Source: Balamuthia mandrillaris (lineage: Eukaryota > Discosea > Longamoebia > Balamuthiidae). From it: a DNA stretch of 64,000 nucleotides. The DNA is taken from assembly GCA_031835245.1 (NCBI GenBank), contig JAVKOQ010000081.1:124001-188000 (forward strand). The letters are read 5' to 3'. Made by a program: the position numbers and the translations under genes. Positions 1 through 11,408 of this stretch are shown piece after piece. How positions within the stretch are numbered: position 1 is the first letter of the stretch; each line of letters opens with the position of its first letter. A model generated the notes under the pieces. The model did not search any database. It saw nothing but the letters and a program-made list of their open reading frames with translations, and was not told the origin of the DNA.

Positions 1-1155
1 ATGAGATGGTTCTAGCTTTCGTTTAAGAACAGAAAAAGCTTGCTCAAAGAGTGGCTTTGCTCTGTAAATATCTCCTTTCTTGTATGTCATCAGGAACGAA
101 GCGTAGTTGTTAAGCGTGAACCCGAGATCAGTATGCTCTTCTCCCAATGTCTCTTTGAAGATGTCGACCGCTTTGATATAACACTTTTCAGCACATTCCA
201 AGTAACGTGTAGCTTTATCTTGCGAAGTAGAAGATAACTCTTGATAGACTTGAGCGAGATTTTCTAGAGTGATAGCAAGAAAACTATGTTTTGCGCCGAG
301 GCTGTCAGCTTTGATTGCTAGCGCTTGTTTGAAGAGTTTCTTAGCTCTGACGAAGTCTCTCTTCTTTGCATATATTTGACCTAAGTTGTCTGTCCTCAAA
401 GAATAAGAGGAAATGACTTTCAAAATGATAAAAAATAACGAACATACCTAATGCAATGCCAACTTCGGAATGTTTTGACCCTTTTTCATCTCTTAAAATA
501 CGAAGAGTATTGTTGCAGATGGTCTCGCAACTATTCAAGTCACCAGATGCGAATAACAGCTTAAATCTCGCGTTTTGCGTCTTGGCAGTTTCCCAGTGTT
601 CACTTCCATAAACTTTTGTTTTGATGGCGAGCACATTTGAGTAAAGCTTTTCTGATTCTTTCAAGTCACCTGTTTAAAAAGGGCCATCAGTACCACATAC
701 TTAAAAAGCTAGGGGGAGATAAAGAACGAAAGCAAACAAAAAGGGGATAGGCATACACACCAAGCTTGTAGTGTATCTCCGCAAGAAGCTCGAGCGAGGA
801 AGCAATGGCAGGATCTCCCTCTGACAGTTTCTTCTTTTTAATCCGTAAGGACCTCTCGATACAGGTCTTACTTTGTACCAATTGGTCGTACTTGCTGTAC
901 AGATTCGCCATTCGTTCTAACAATCCACTCACCTCCATGTGTTGATTGCCGTAGGCTTTTTGCAACAAAACGAGTGCTCTCTAAAAATGGGGCATTGAAG
1001 AATGAGAGTCGAGAAGAACAGAGAGAAAAAAACATGAAGGTGTACCAAGAACACTCGTTCAGCTTTTTTGGGTTTACCAGCATTTGCATACAAGTCAGCA
1101 AGATTTGCTAGCGTAAATGCCACCTTTGTGAAGCAAGAACAAAAGGTTAGTAATT

Positions 1156-1200
<45 letters not shown>

Positions 1201-2787
1201 AAATAACACAAACCTGAGGATGAGCATTGCCTAATTGCTTCTCCTTTATCCGTAGTTCGTCCCTATAAAACTCCTCTGCCTCTGCAAAGTTACCCTCCGC
1301 AAATAGCGTTTCTGCAAATGGTATGAATGTGATAAACTTGCTGGTAAAGCCGATCTAATTTTGAGAAGAGGAAGATTAGAATGGATAGTACAGCAACTCG
1401 CTAAGAAGACCATTGAGTACAAACCTGATGCAGATCGTTCAACTCAATAGGATACATTTGTTGAAACATCGCAGCGTGTTTATCTTCCATTGCAGAAAGT
1501 CGTTCAGGCTTCAACTCGATTCCACATAAAGCCAACACAAGCTTCAACAAGCACACTTTCGACTCTGTGTCTTCTTTCTCCGGTTCTGATCTAGTTTTGT
1601 TTGCTGTTGTTGCCGGGCAGAACAAACGTTTTCTAAGACCTGGACGAACGTTCCACTCTCCGTTTTCCTGCATTACTGGTTGCATGAGGTTCAAATGATC
1701 CTTTTCGCAAAATACGAATCGTTTGCCAATCATCTTCCGAAGAGCGACGTCCCAAAAGGAATCTACATCCTGCGAAGCTCTACCTAGAAGCAAATTGAGA
1801 TGATCGATGACTAACGGTTGTAGTTGTGTTGACTTTTGCTTGTTCTGTTCTCCTGCGCTCTTAGCGTCGTTTGTAGAACCTGTCCAAGGAATTCCATTAG
1901 ATCCTAGAGAGAGAGAGAGAGAGAGAGAGAGTTACCAGAAGTTTGTTCTCTCATTTTCTCGTTGAGGATGGCACGAAAAGATCTTGCCACCATTTCAATC
2001 CATATTCTCTTCTCCATCATGTTGCCTATATCAGCCGAAGTAACTTGCTCCATGGAGCCCTTCTGAGACTGTGAAAGGAAGAAGAGCACAACACCACAAT
2101 ACCGCATGTTGATTCCCTTCTCATGAAAGGCATGCTTCAGAGACTTGATCTCTCCAGTAACGTTATTAAGCATGTTCTCTTTCTCACCTCCCATTGCCAT
2201 AAAACTTTTCACAAACTCTGGGATCTGCTCTTCTAGCAGACGACTGGTAGCCGCGATCACTTCTTTGTTGTTTTGTTGCTTGTTGTGACGACCCCACAAG
2301 GTGAACACATCCGAGGAGAGTGGTGTCGGGTTTCGCTTCACGTACTCTGGACGAAGCAGCCTAAACAAGTGGCAGCCCCTCACTTTGATATTTGGTGTTA
2401 CTGGAGGAAATAAACGGGCGGTATCTGCACAGTAATATCTGTTCGTCATTGTTAAGAGATGAGAGACATGAGAGAGATGAGGGAGAGAGAAGGAGAAATT
2501 CAACAAACCTTCCATCTTCTCCTAAATGCCCCTCGATGTCAACCGGGCCGTAAATGAGTTTGAGCAAATTAGTTTTGCGTTCTTCCACAAAGTGGCCTTT
2601 AAGATTGAGAGCAGCAGCAGCACGTTTCATCATGCGGGCTAACTCTTTTTCTTCCGTGTGAATGGTTTGACCTGCATCTGATGAACCATAGCGCAATGTA
2701 TGGCCTCCAATTGGCAATTTTGACATTACTATACATCTTTTGTTTTGAAGCGTTGCTATGTATTAGAAACAAACAACGAAAAAAGAG

Positions 2788-2822
<35 letters not shown>

Positions 2823-3863
2823 GGAGGGAGAGAACGACAAACATAATGAGAGAGAACGACGACAGACAAATTGTCAAATAACAAAAACCAACCTGTGACC
2901 ACGATAATTGATAAGAACCATGAGAGGAAAGTGTAAGTTGGGCACATTGCATGATATCAACGAGTTCAAAGACTTGAGCTCATGGCCAGCCGCCTTCTGC
3001 GCAAAGTCATCGCTGCCATAGAGATGGTACTGAGCGTCGTCCTTGGCAAACTTGATGAACAGCTGCTTGGTGATGAACTTGTCTCCTCCGGCGATGCCAC
3101 CCACGTCCACTGGGGCGATGGTCTTCCTGTGGGCCTCCAGGCAGAGCTCCTCCACAATACGTTGCACCACCGGCTTAGCCGACTCCACAAACTCAGCTAC
3201 CAGAGCCTCGATGTCCTTTCGTCTTTGGCGGGCCTCCTCCGGGGTGGTCGTCGGTCGTTCCAACAACACTTGAAAGCGTTCGTTCCAGGCGCTAGACAGC
3301 ACGACGGCAGCATTTTGTTGTTGTTGCTTCTTGTTTCTCCTCGTGTGGTTGATGTTCTTGTCGTGGTCATCGACATCGTCTTCGCTGCTGGTATAGTCCT
3401 CTAGTATCCTGTGAAGAACAGCTTCCTCATTTTCTTTGTCGCTTGTTTCGTCGTCCTCGCTATCAACACCATACTCGAATTGAACCGTCTCGTAGCTCGT
3501 CTGCCCATCCTCGTACGGGGTGGTGGTTGTTAAGGAACGATGGGAGAACGACACCTCTTCATAGGTCGTCTCTGCACCCTCATACTCTGACCTGTTTTCA
3601 TTGTGTAGGCTCTTCTTGTTGGCCTTGGGCAAGTCGTGGCAGTAATAGTAGTAGCTGCTAAAGTTGGAGAGTTTTTGTGTGGTGACCGTTGCAGCAACAG
3701 AAGAAGAAGACCCGCCCGCACCCGAATGAGGTAGTTGGTGATAGCCGTAGCCTTCCTCTACCTCGTAGTTCAGCCCGGCGTAGACCCCCACCAACCTACC
3801 GCTACTGCTTTCTTCATCCTCTTCGTGTTGTTTGTAATGGTGGTGACCACTCGTCCTCAACAT
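1..3863 (-). CDS. CLU-domain and TPR protein (3' end beyond window)
   Basis: Multi-exon gene read on the minus strand from the ATG at 3861-3863; the end lies left of base 1. Exon 1 (to about 2890) encodes an acidic, low-complexity N-terminus and then the start of a CLU-type domain (LYGSDDFAQKAAGHELKSLN, then LHFPLMVLINYRGHR). The domain continues after an intron (about 2737-2887) with SKLPIGGHTLRYGS, YGPVDIEGHLGEDGRF and DTARLFPPVTPNIK, the pattern of the central domain of clustered-mitochondria (CLU) proteins. From about 1300 to base 1 the exons carry tandem kinesin-light-chain-like TPR repeats (KLYSNVLAIKTKVYGSEH, KLFKQALAIKADSLGAKH). CLU proteins affect mitochondrial distribution and bind RNA in other eukaryotes; the same role here is inferred. 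Introns contain dinucleotide repeats at 1158-1198, 1906-1931 and 2789-2819. It is divergent from the ArfGAP gene, sharing a 370 bp gap. Exon edges are approximate. Confidence 0.82.
1158..1198 (+). repeat. (CT)n microsatellite in CLU intron
   Basis: About 20 CT units on the plus strand, so GA on the coding strand of the minus-strand CLU gene. It sits just after the 5' splice site and upstream of a TACTAAC-like branch-site sequence (plus strand gttagta at about 1145-1151). This orientation is the exception in the window. Confidence 0.95.
1906..1931 (+). repeat. (AG)n microsatellite in CLU intron
   Basis: Thirteen AG units on the plus strand, which is CT on the coding strand of the CLU gene. 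Confidence 0.95.
2789..2819 (+). repeat. (GA)n microsatellite in CLU intron 1
   Basis: About 15 GA units, followed by further purine-rich sequence to about 2855. It reads as CT on the coding strand and lies inside the intron that splits the CLU domain. Confidence 0.95.
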
Positions 3864-4233
3864 TCTTTTTTGTTTTTGGATACGTCCTTGTTGTTTTTTT
3901 TTTTGTTGTTGTTGTTGGTCCAGTTCAAGAATCGTTTATTTTTGTCAGTTCACCCGACTCATCGTGGTCGCCACAGCGCCTCTTCCCTCTTGCTGTCTCT
4001 CCTTTCTTCTCTCCTTTTTTTTTTGATTTCATTTATGTGCAGAGATCATTCGTCGACATTAACCGATCGATCTGTTTTTTTGAAAAATGGTTGGTAGGTA
4101 ATCCGATCTGATTGATATTTAACCCGATGATTGTCATGGCAACCAAGCTTGGAAGGAAAAGGGTAGCGCGGCAACCAGCTAGAAGCGAGAACAAAAGAGG
4201 AAGAAGAACAAAGAGGACACTCCGCTCTGGCAA
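3864..4233. promoter_or_regulatory. Divergent promoter gap, CLU / ArfGAP
   Basis: A 370 bp gap between two divergent starts. It is rich in T runs (3890-3910, 4015-4025) and holds one CGTCGACAT motif (GTCGAC at 4052-4057) near its middle, 177-190 bp from either ATG. No coding sequence is apparent. Confidence 0.5.
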
Positions 4234-4810
4234 ATGTGGGTCGTGTCCTTGTTGTGGTTTGCGGTGGTTCTGTCGTTGGTGTACGCCTTTCTTCAACCCG
4301 AACAAGCCCAGCGCCAATTGCTCGCGATTCAAAGTGAGTGAGTCTTTTTTTGTGTGTGTTTCCCATTTTTTTTCATTAACTCCTTTTTTTTTTGTGGTGT
4401 GCTTCGTTAGGCCTCTTGGTTGGCGCCCCACCAAACAGAGCTTCCGCTTCTTCTTCTTCAAGTGGTGGTGAAGATGAAGCAACGGTGGTAGCTGAGAATA
4501 CCGGTAAGGAAGAAGAACTCAGGAAAAGAAGACGAAAAACATCCTCACCGTTAGCTGCCAAAGCAACAAACAACACGAATATGAGCACCGCTTCTACAAC
4601 GACCACCACCACTCTTACAAAAGAGTGCGCCGATGAGGCGAAGAATAAAGAAAAGGAGGCAGAGCCCGTCAGTAAGCAACAGAAGGAAGGACCAAAAACG
4701 GCTATTCCAACCTCCCGCTTGGACGGTTCGTCCCATTTTTAAAACTCTGATCTTCCGTCTCTCTCCTCTCTTTTCTCCCTTCTTTTTCAAACTCGTTCTA
4801 TTTTCACATT

Positions 4811-4853
<43 letters not shown>

Positions 4854-6031
4854 CTCCTTCTTTGTCTCCTTCTCGTTTGGTGGAGGAACTTAACCCAACA
4901 AACATGTAGCTCAAATGCAAAAGGCGATGGCAAGGTTGGAAGTTGAACGCAACAGACTAAAAGATAAGAAGACAGTAGGCGACTCTAAAAAAGAGCAGCA
5001 GGAAAAAGCGGAGAAGAAAAAGCAAAAGGACGAAGCATCCACCGTAAAACTTCAAACGAATAAACGGCCTGAATCAACTGTGAAGGAAGAACAGAGTCGG
5101 CAAAACAATGAAGAGGACAAAAAGACAGCCAAAGACGATGAAACGGTGATAGCATTGAACGATAGTAATGATGGTGAAAAGCAGGAAGACGTCGCAGTAC
5201 AGGCGACCAAAGAAGAAGCCCAGTCTGAAAAACGTGCAACAATTGAAGCACAACAAGCTAAGGAAAAAGCGGAACTACCATCTGACGGGACAGTCGACAC
5301 ACCCGTTGAAGAGACAATACAACAGGCAAACTCCTCCAGCGAGTCTCATCGATCGATGACATGGGTCCAAGCAAAGAAAAGTTGTGACGAAGAACCGAAA
5401 GAAGAGCAAGCAGTGAACACAAAGCAACAGAACAGGAAGGCAACTCAGTTCTTTTTGGCATCTAGAACGAAGCAAGATATGGAAGGAATGAAAGCGGAAG
5501 ACGAAGAAAACGAAGAAGAAAAGGTAATCGACGAGGAATTCAACAAAGGAAACGAGCAAGAAGAAAAGCGGTACCAGGCGAGAAAAGATAAACTGCAAAA
5601 GATATTTGGTGAACAAATAGACATTAAGGAATCCTTGCCGAGTATAAAAGCGGAGAAAACGCAAGCACCTAAAGTCGATGCAGAGGAAGAAAGAAAAGCG
5701 GAAGAGAAGCGGCAACAAGCAAGTAAAGAAAAATTGCAAAAGATCCTGGGCACACAATTTGACGGAAATAACGATCTTGCCACCTCTTCTTCCTCACAGG
5801 ATGCTTCCTCGCCATTGTCGTCCTCGTCTGAAGGAACAAAGTCAAAACCCGCTTGGAAAAAGTCATTACGAACAAACCCAAGACGGTTCACGCTGACTGG
5901 TTCGCCCAAACTTCAACGTAAGAGGACTATTTTGGTGGAGTCCACTGGGGCACCTACTGTCAACGTTAAGGTCATTTCAGAAGCAAATAACAGCAACAAC
6001 GAAGAACAAAATGACAGTACGATCTTCTTTG

Positions 6032-6064
<33 letters not shown>

Positions 6065-7794
6065 ACATGTTGTGTTTCTTATGATAGGTACAGAGGCGGA
6101 GGGATCATCAACAACAAGCGTAATGCCGGAGCGAAAGCGGCGGCATAGTATTGGTGGGAACGCAGACTTCCCAACTATCCCGACAATGCAAAGCAAACCA
6201 AGAGATTATATGTTCAAAGACTCTAAGAAAGAGGGTCTCATATTGAAGAAGGGCACGCTCAAATGGAACAAAAGTTGGTTGGTGTTGCGTGGAGGCATTC
6301 TTACTCTTTACAAATCCAACAAAAAGGTTGTTATTGATGTCTCGTTTTGTATGTTTAAGTATTTGTTTGCGAGTTTGTTGTTTGTTGTATTTTTTAAGTC
6401 GTTTGTAGGCCTAATGTTACTTGTTGAATGTTTTTCGCATTACAGAAAGTGCAAAAGGCGTTATCAACAATGGTTGCTTCTGCTTCAGGAGTTGGAAACA
6501 TCTCGGATAAACCTTTCTGCTTTCTTGTGCATTCTACTCAAGAAGTCCTCAAATTCAGGTGAGCCTTTGCTTTATTTATTTTTTTTCTGCTTGAGATTTT
6601 CTTGCTTTTGCTGAGTTCTAACCTCTCTCGCTTTTGGACAGTGCTCCTTCTCAACAAGATAAAGATGAATGGATACAATTGATAAACCAAGAAAAAGATG
6701 CGGTGATGAGCAAAATACTTCATGGACCGGCTACTCGGGATACGACCAGCGGCAGCATGGAACTATCAGAGAGTACGTCCATGCTTTTGGAAATCATCTC
6801 TGCTGAGCCAGATAATTCCGTGTGTGCTGATTGTGGAGATCCAGGTCTGCTCTTCTTTCTTATTCTTCTCGCTTCATCTTCATCTTGACATTGTTGGTAT
6901 GTGTTTTATTGTTGCACTTCAAACAGAAGTGGCATGGGCATCGCACAACTTGGGAGTGTTTTTGTGCATTCAATGCTGTGGTGTACATAGAGGAATGGGC
7001 GTTCGTATCTCCAAAATGAAGTCTATTTATCTGGATCAATGGAAACCTGAGGAAATAGAAGTATGTTACTACATTCCTTTTCTTATGCCCTTTTGCATTA
7101 TCCTTACTTTATTATCCTGCTTTTGTAGTTTATGCGGAGTATGGGTAATAAAAAAGCAAACGAATTTTGGGAACGGAACTTACTATTACAAACATCTATT
7201 ATGAAACCCACACCAACGTCATCTCAGTACGACTTCTCTCCTCTCTCCTCTCTGCTCTCTCCTCTCTGCTCTCTCCTCTCTCCTCTCTGCTCTCTCCTCT
7301 CTCCTCTCTCCTCTCTCCTCTCTCCTCTCTCTCTCTGCTCTCTGCTCTGCTCTCTGCCTCTGCCCTCTGCTCTCTGCTCTTGCTCTCTGCCTCTCCTCTC
7401 CTCTCTCTCCTCTCTCCTCTCTCCTCTCTCTCCTCCTCTCTCCTCTCTCCCTCTCTCCTCTCTCTCCTCTCCTCCTCTCTCTCCTTCCCTCTCCTCTTCT
7501 CTCCTCTCTCTCTCTCCTCTCTCCTCTCCTCCTCTCTCTCCTCTCTCCTCTCTCCCTCTCTCTCCCTCTCCTCCTCTCTCCTCTCTCCCTCTCTCCTCCT
7601 CTCCTTCTCCTCTCTCCTCTCTCCTCTCTCCTCTCTCCTCCTCCTCCACCACTACCTTTCACTAACAAAATTGCCAACATCACAGAGAGGTAAAAGAGGC
7701 CTACATTCTTAAAAAGTACAAAGACCAGGCCTTTGTTTCTTCCACCGGCACCGACTCCGTCCAGGCCGTGGCTTCTCTGAACCAAACGGCTTGA
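4234..7794 (+). CDS. PH-ArfGAP protein with N-terminal signal anchor
   Basis: Arf GTPase-activating protein of the ACAP/centaurin type. Exons that join in frame: 4234-4333, 4411-4725, 4910-6016, 6088-6326, 6446-6559, 6642 onward, ending with TGA at 7792-7794. The first exon gives a strongly hydrophobic start (MWVVSLLWFAVVLSLVYAFL), followed by Ser/Thr-rich sequence and a long Lys/Glu-rich coiled-coil region. A PH domain begins at about 6230 (KEGLILKKGTLKWNKSWLVL). The ArfGAP zinc finger is CADC-x16-CIQC, with the catalytic arginine in GVHRGMGV, and the domain closes with KEAYILKKYKDQAF. An intron of about 455 bp (7229-7684) is almost pure CT-rich sequence. ArfGAPs normally act on the cytosolic face of membranes, so the hydrophobic N-terminus is unusual; the first two exons could belong to another transcript, with the ArfGAP starting at the ATG at 4915. 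Domain calls are sure, the start less so. Confidence 0.85.
4812..4850 (+). repeat. (TC)n microsatellite in ArfGAP intron 2
   Basis: About 19 TC units, pyrimidine on the coding strand, 60 bp before the acceptor at 4909. Confidence 0.95.
6033..6059 (+). repeat. (TC)n microsatellite in ArfGAP intron 3
   Basis: About 13 TC units filling the middle of a 71 bp intron (6017-6087). Confidence 0.95.
7229..7645 (+). repeat. Imperfect CTCTCC/CTCTG tract in ArfGAP intron
   Basis: More than 400 bp of almost uninterrupted pyrimidine sequence made of CTCTCC, CTCTGC and CTCC units. It forms nearly the whole last intron and is by far the longest such tract in the window. Open reading frames through it (Leu/Ser runs) are not genes. 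Confidence 0.95.
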
Positions 7795-7960
7795 GCTTCT
7801 TCTTCCTTCTGAAAAAGAGAAATGTACAATTTGGAATGTTAGTTATTTAATGAATGATTGGAACGTGAATTCCAATCATATTTTTACTTTATTTAGTTTT
7901 TGTTATGTTTGGAATGTTATTGGAGTGAAACGATAAAAAGAAAAGCGAAGAGAAAGGGAG

Positions 7961-8539
7961 ATGGCGACCGTCACCGGCAAGAACGCCCTGCTCCTGTGGT
8001 AAGGGAACCACGCTTGACGTCATTTCAAGAAAGTTGAACAACGACTTATTATTTTAAAAAAAGGTGCCAACGTTGTACAAGAGGCTACCGGGACGTCAAT
8101 GTCGTCAACTTTACACGCAGTTGGGGTATGTGTGGCTTCTCATTCTGATCATATCTTTCAACCAGCGTTTGTCTCATGGGTCATTGTGGGTTTATGAACG
8201 TTGCTAAAATAAAAAAAAGAGGATGGCATGGCCTTTTGTGCGATCATCCATCGACACCACCCGCAAGCCTTAAATTTTGAACAGCTGCGAAAAGGTTCTT
8301 CTTTCTTTTCGTCTTCTTGTCTTGTTCTTCTTCTTCTTCTTCGTTCTTGTTCTTCTTCTTCTCTCTATTTGTTTAAATGAATACTCATTCCATTATGGCA
8401 GATGAGAAAGAAAAAAATTTAGAGCTAGCATTTTCAGTTGCTAAAGACTTAGGCGTCCCTCGACTTTTGGATGTTGATGATATGCTCATACCTGGTGGCC
8501 CTGAAAAGTTCTCTGTCATGACTTACCTAAGGTTCTCTC

Positions 8540-8589
<50 letters not shown>

Positions 8590-11224
8590 CTTCTTCTTCT
8601 TCTTCTTCTTCTTCTTCTTCTTCTTCTTCTTCTTCTTCTTCTTCTTCTTCTTCTTCTTCTTGTAGCCTTACTTGGAAAATATAGTCAATATTATCATCGA
8701 TTCTCAGGCAAGTCAGGTGCCGGCATTGCTTCCATTACTGCTCGTGCCAGTATTATACTTTCAAACACAGCAATGGCAGTGTTGTCCAACTCATCCCCTT
8801 CTCCCCCTTCTGCTGCTGCAGCAGTGCCATCCGCTTCAGTTCAGGTGCAACAACCTTCCTCTGAAACAGCACATCCCCCCATGCAACAACGTGCGAGCCT
8901 TTCTTTCTCTGTTTCTTTATCGTTTTCTTTCTTCTCTGTTTCTTTATTTTGCTTTGTTGTTGCTGTCTCTTCATAATTGTTTCTTTTAAGGCTCCCGTCT
9001 CATCTGTGCTATTGATTGATAAGAGTTTGCAGACAATCAAGCACAGGCATGCTCTTCTTCCACGTCAGCTTTTGCAATGGAAAAGGAGAGAAAGCGACTA
9101 GCAAGGCGCCAAGAAATGCAGCGCCGCATCCAACAGCACCAAGCCAACCTAGAAAAGGCTCGTCAAAAGCTTCTACAAGACCGCCAGTCTCGTCAAATAC
9201 CCTCCTCTTCCTCTTCTGCCCCTCCTTTGCGTCCTCGAAATCGCAACATAACATCAGCCACATCCTCTTCCTCATCGGAAGATTCTACAGCATCACAAAA
9301 AGCAATAAGAAGTCATTCTACCGCGTCTGTCGTTACTACCAACGACATTTCATCATCAGCAACGACACCACTTCAACATCCTCATCGCATTACTAATACT
9401 GCTGTTCATGTCAACATCAACAGGAAAGAAACCACGTCTAGCACGGTTGCGCCATCGAAACCTGCTCGAACAACATTCACTGAACCAAAGAGCACAATTA
9501 CAACAACGCTGACAAAAACCAATTCATCTATTGTCACTTCTGCCACCACTTCACACCCAAGCATTGACAACAGACCAGGGGGCAGCATTCGGGAACGAAT
9601 CAATGCGTACCAATCTTCTGTGGCACAAAGCTCTGGTCCTGCGCCTGCGTTCACTGTTGTGCCTTCTGCTGCTTCTTCTTCCGCCATTTATTCTAGACCC
9701 GCTGTTTCTCCTCCTTCATCAGGTTCATCTTCGGCCATTATTACAGGCACCCGGTATACTCCTGCTGTGACGTCACCACAACCAGCAACATCTGTATCTT
9801 CTTCGCCTGCCGTACAAAGCTCAACAGTTGAGCCAACGACCACAACTACATCTAATACCGACACAGGTACAGGGAACAATGCTTCAGCAGTCCCTCTGCG
9901 TCCGGACCCTGAAACACGGTTGGCTCCAACTCCACCATCACAATTATCTGCTCCCTCAGTACCTACACAGACACCCGCTCTGCCTTCCACCCATCCAGTA
10001 AAATCGGAAAACTACAGCAACGATGTACCCAAGGTCAGTTTTTTGTTTCGTAGTTTCTGGTTCGTTATTTGGTTTCTTGTCTCACTTGAAAAAACAGGTA
10101 CATTTACAGGGCTGGTTGCTAAAAAAGGGAGACGTAGGAGCTGTTAAAACATGGAAGAAGCGATGGTTCTGCCTACGCAAACAACGACTCTTTTACTACA
10201 AAGAAAAGCAAGGAGGTAGTGAAATAAACAAGGATGAAGAAGCCATGAAGGATGGAGACGCTGCAATTACCGACGCTAGAAAGACTATCGACGTTGCTGA
10301 GGAAGGAAGAAAGAAATCTTCCATAAGGTATGGCATGAGCCAAATACGTCAGAGCCTGACTGGCGTCATCTTGGAGCGCAATGAGGATAATAACAGTGCT
10401 GCAGCTGCGAAGACCTCCGACCCTACTGGTTTTACACTTTTCTTCCCTGCTCTCTCTACGCTTTGCCCTTTCCTCTTCTCTCTTCGCGCTTTTTTCTCTT
10501 CTTAGCGATGTTAACAATGAAATGCAATTCAAAAGGTTTCATATCCTTGGTAGATGTGGAGTCAGTGGAAAAAATGGGAGGCACAGGCTTTCGAATCAAC
10601 ACGGTAGAGCGGATATATTACCTGCATGCCTCCTCCCAAGAGCTTCAACAGTATTGGGTGGAGGGGCTACAACATGTGGTTAGCTCCATCAAAGAGGCCG
10701 CCATGCAGGATGCGGATCAACCGCTCTTGCTTGGGTCTGGAATTACTGTTCGTGACGTGATGGTATTGCATCACCTTCCATGTTCTATGTTTTTCAGTGC
10801 GATGAAACTAACAAACTGATAACATGCCAAACAGAAAAAGGAAGGTTATTTGATGCGACAGGGTATGTTTGGCTGGAAGAAGCAATGGTTCGTGTTGAAG
10901 GATGGCGTTCTCTTCATATCCAAGTCCAAAGTACGCCCCTTTTTTTAAAAAACCGAATGTTCTTCTTTCTTTTTAGTGCTGACCAAACCATCAACAACAA
11001 AATAGAATTCCGGTCATCCAGAAAAGATTCCTTTGTACCATTGCGAACTGGTGGACTACCCTGACAAGTCGCATGCCTTCCAAATAACCTACGCCAAACC
11101 TCGTAACTGCAAGCTCCTCATTCAAGCCGAAAACGAGATAGAGATGCAGGAGTGGTGCAACGCTATCTTGAAGCAGCAGCTCGTCATCGAGCTCGCCATT
11201 GACTCTATCGACGTTGCGGATTGA
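7961..11224 (+). CDS. CH domain - PH - PH protein
   Basis: Actin- and membrane-linked adaptor inferred from its domains. The start ATG at 7961 opens a single calponin-homology domain (KNALLLWCQRCTRGY, DVNVVNFTRSWG, DGMAFCAIIHRHHP, PRLLDVDDM, then TYL joined to SQYYHRFS across the repeat-filled intron ending near 8685). A basic coiled segment (MEKERKRLARRQ) and a long Ser/Thr/Pro-rich linker follow (9077-10030). PH1 starts VHLQGWLLKKG with KTWKKRWFCLRK and is interrupted by an acidic insert of about 75 residues before resuming at KGFISLVDVESV. PH2 starts KKEGYLMRQGMFGWKKQWFVL and ends with EMQEWCNAILKQQL. The stop is TGA at 11222-11224. CH domains of this kind bind F-actin and PH domains bind phosphoinositides; the ligands here are unknown. 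It lies 166 bp after the ArfGAP stop. Confidence 0.85.
8540..8660 (+). repeat. Compound (TTG)n(TTC)n microsatellite in intron
   Basis: About 17 TTG units followed by about 23 TTC units. It lies in the intron that splits the end of the CH domain. The acceptor that restores the domain is the tag at about 8683-8685. Confidence 0.95.
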
Positions 11225-11408
11225 AGAAAAATTTAACAAAAAAAAAACGAGAGAATGCGTCTTCATGTCGACATTGAAAGAACTTCTGTTCATCTGTGTC
11301 GACATGATAAATTAAGGCGAAATGACCCACCTTAAACCAAAAGGAAAAAAGAAAAACAGGACAGAGAGAAAAGAGAGACGAGACGGACCAGCGCACCCCA
11401 TACAAAGC
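11225..11408. promoter_or_regulatory. Sideroflexin promoter with two GTCGAC motifs
   Basis: ATGTCGACAT (core 11267-11272) and TGTCGACAT (core 11298-11303) lie 31 bp apart, 106-142 bp before the ATG at 11409. This gap is only 184 bp long. Confidence 0.5.

Noticed and set aside
4985-5757. Several antisense frames with hydrophobic Leu/Phe/Ser stretches
   Set aside because: Complement of the Lys/Glu-rich coiled coil of the ArfGAP; a known artefact of such composition.
7132-7712. Leu/Ser-rich frames and Glu/Arg-rich antisense frames
   Set aside because: Pure translation of the CT-rich last intron of the ArfGAP gene.
8377-8976. Open frame with long Val then Leu runs, looking like membrane segments
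   Set aside because: The runs are translations of the TTG/TTC microsatellite, which is removed as an intron; splicing restores the CH domain.
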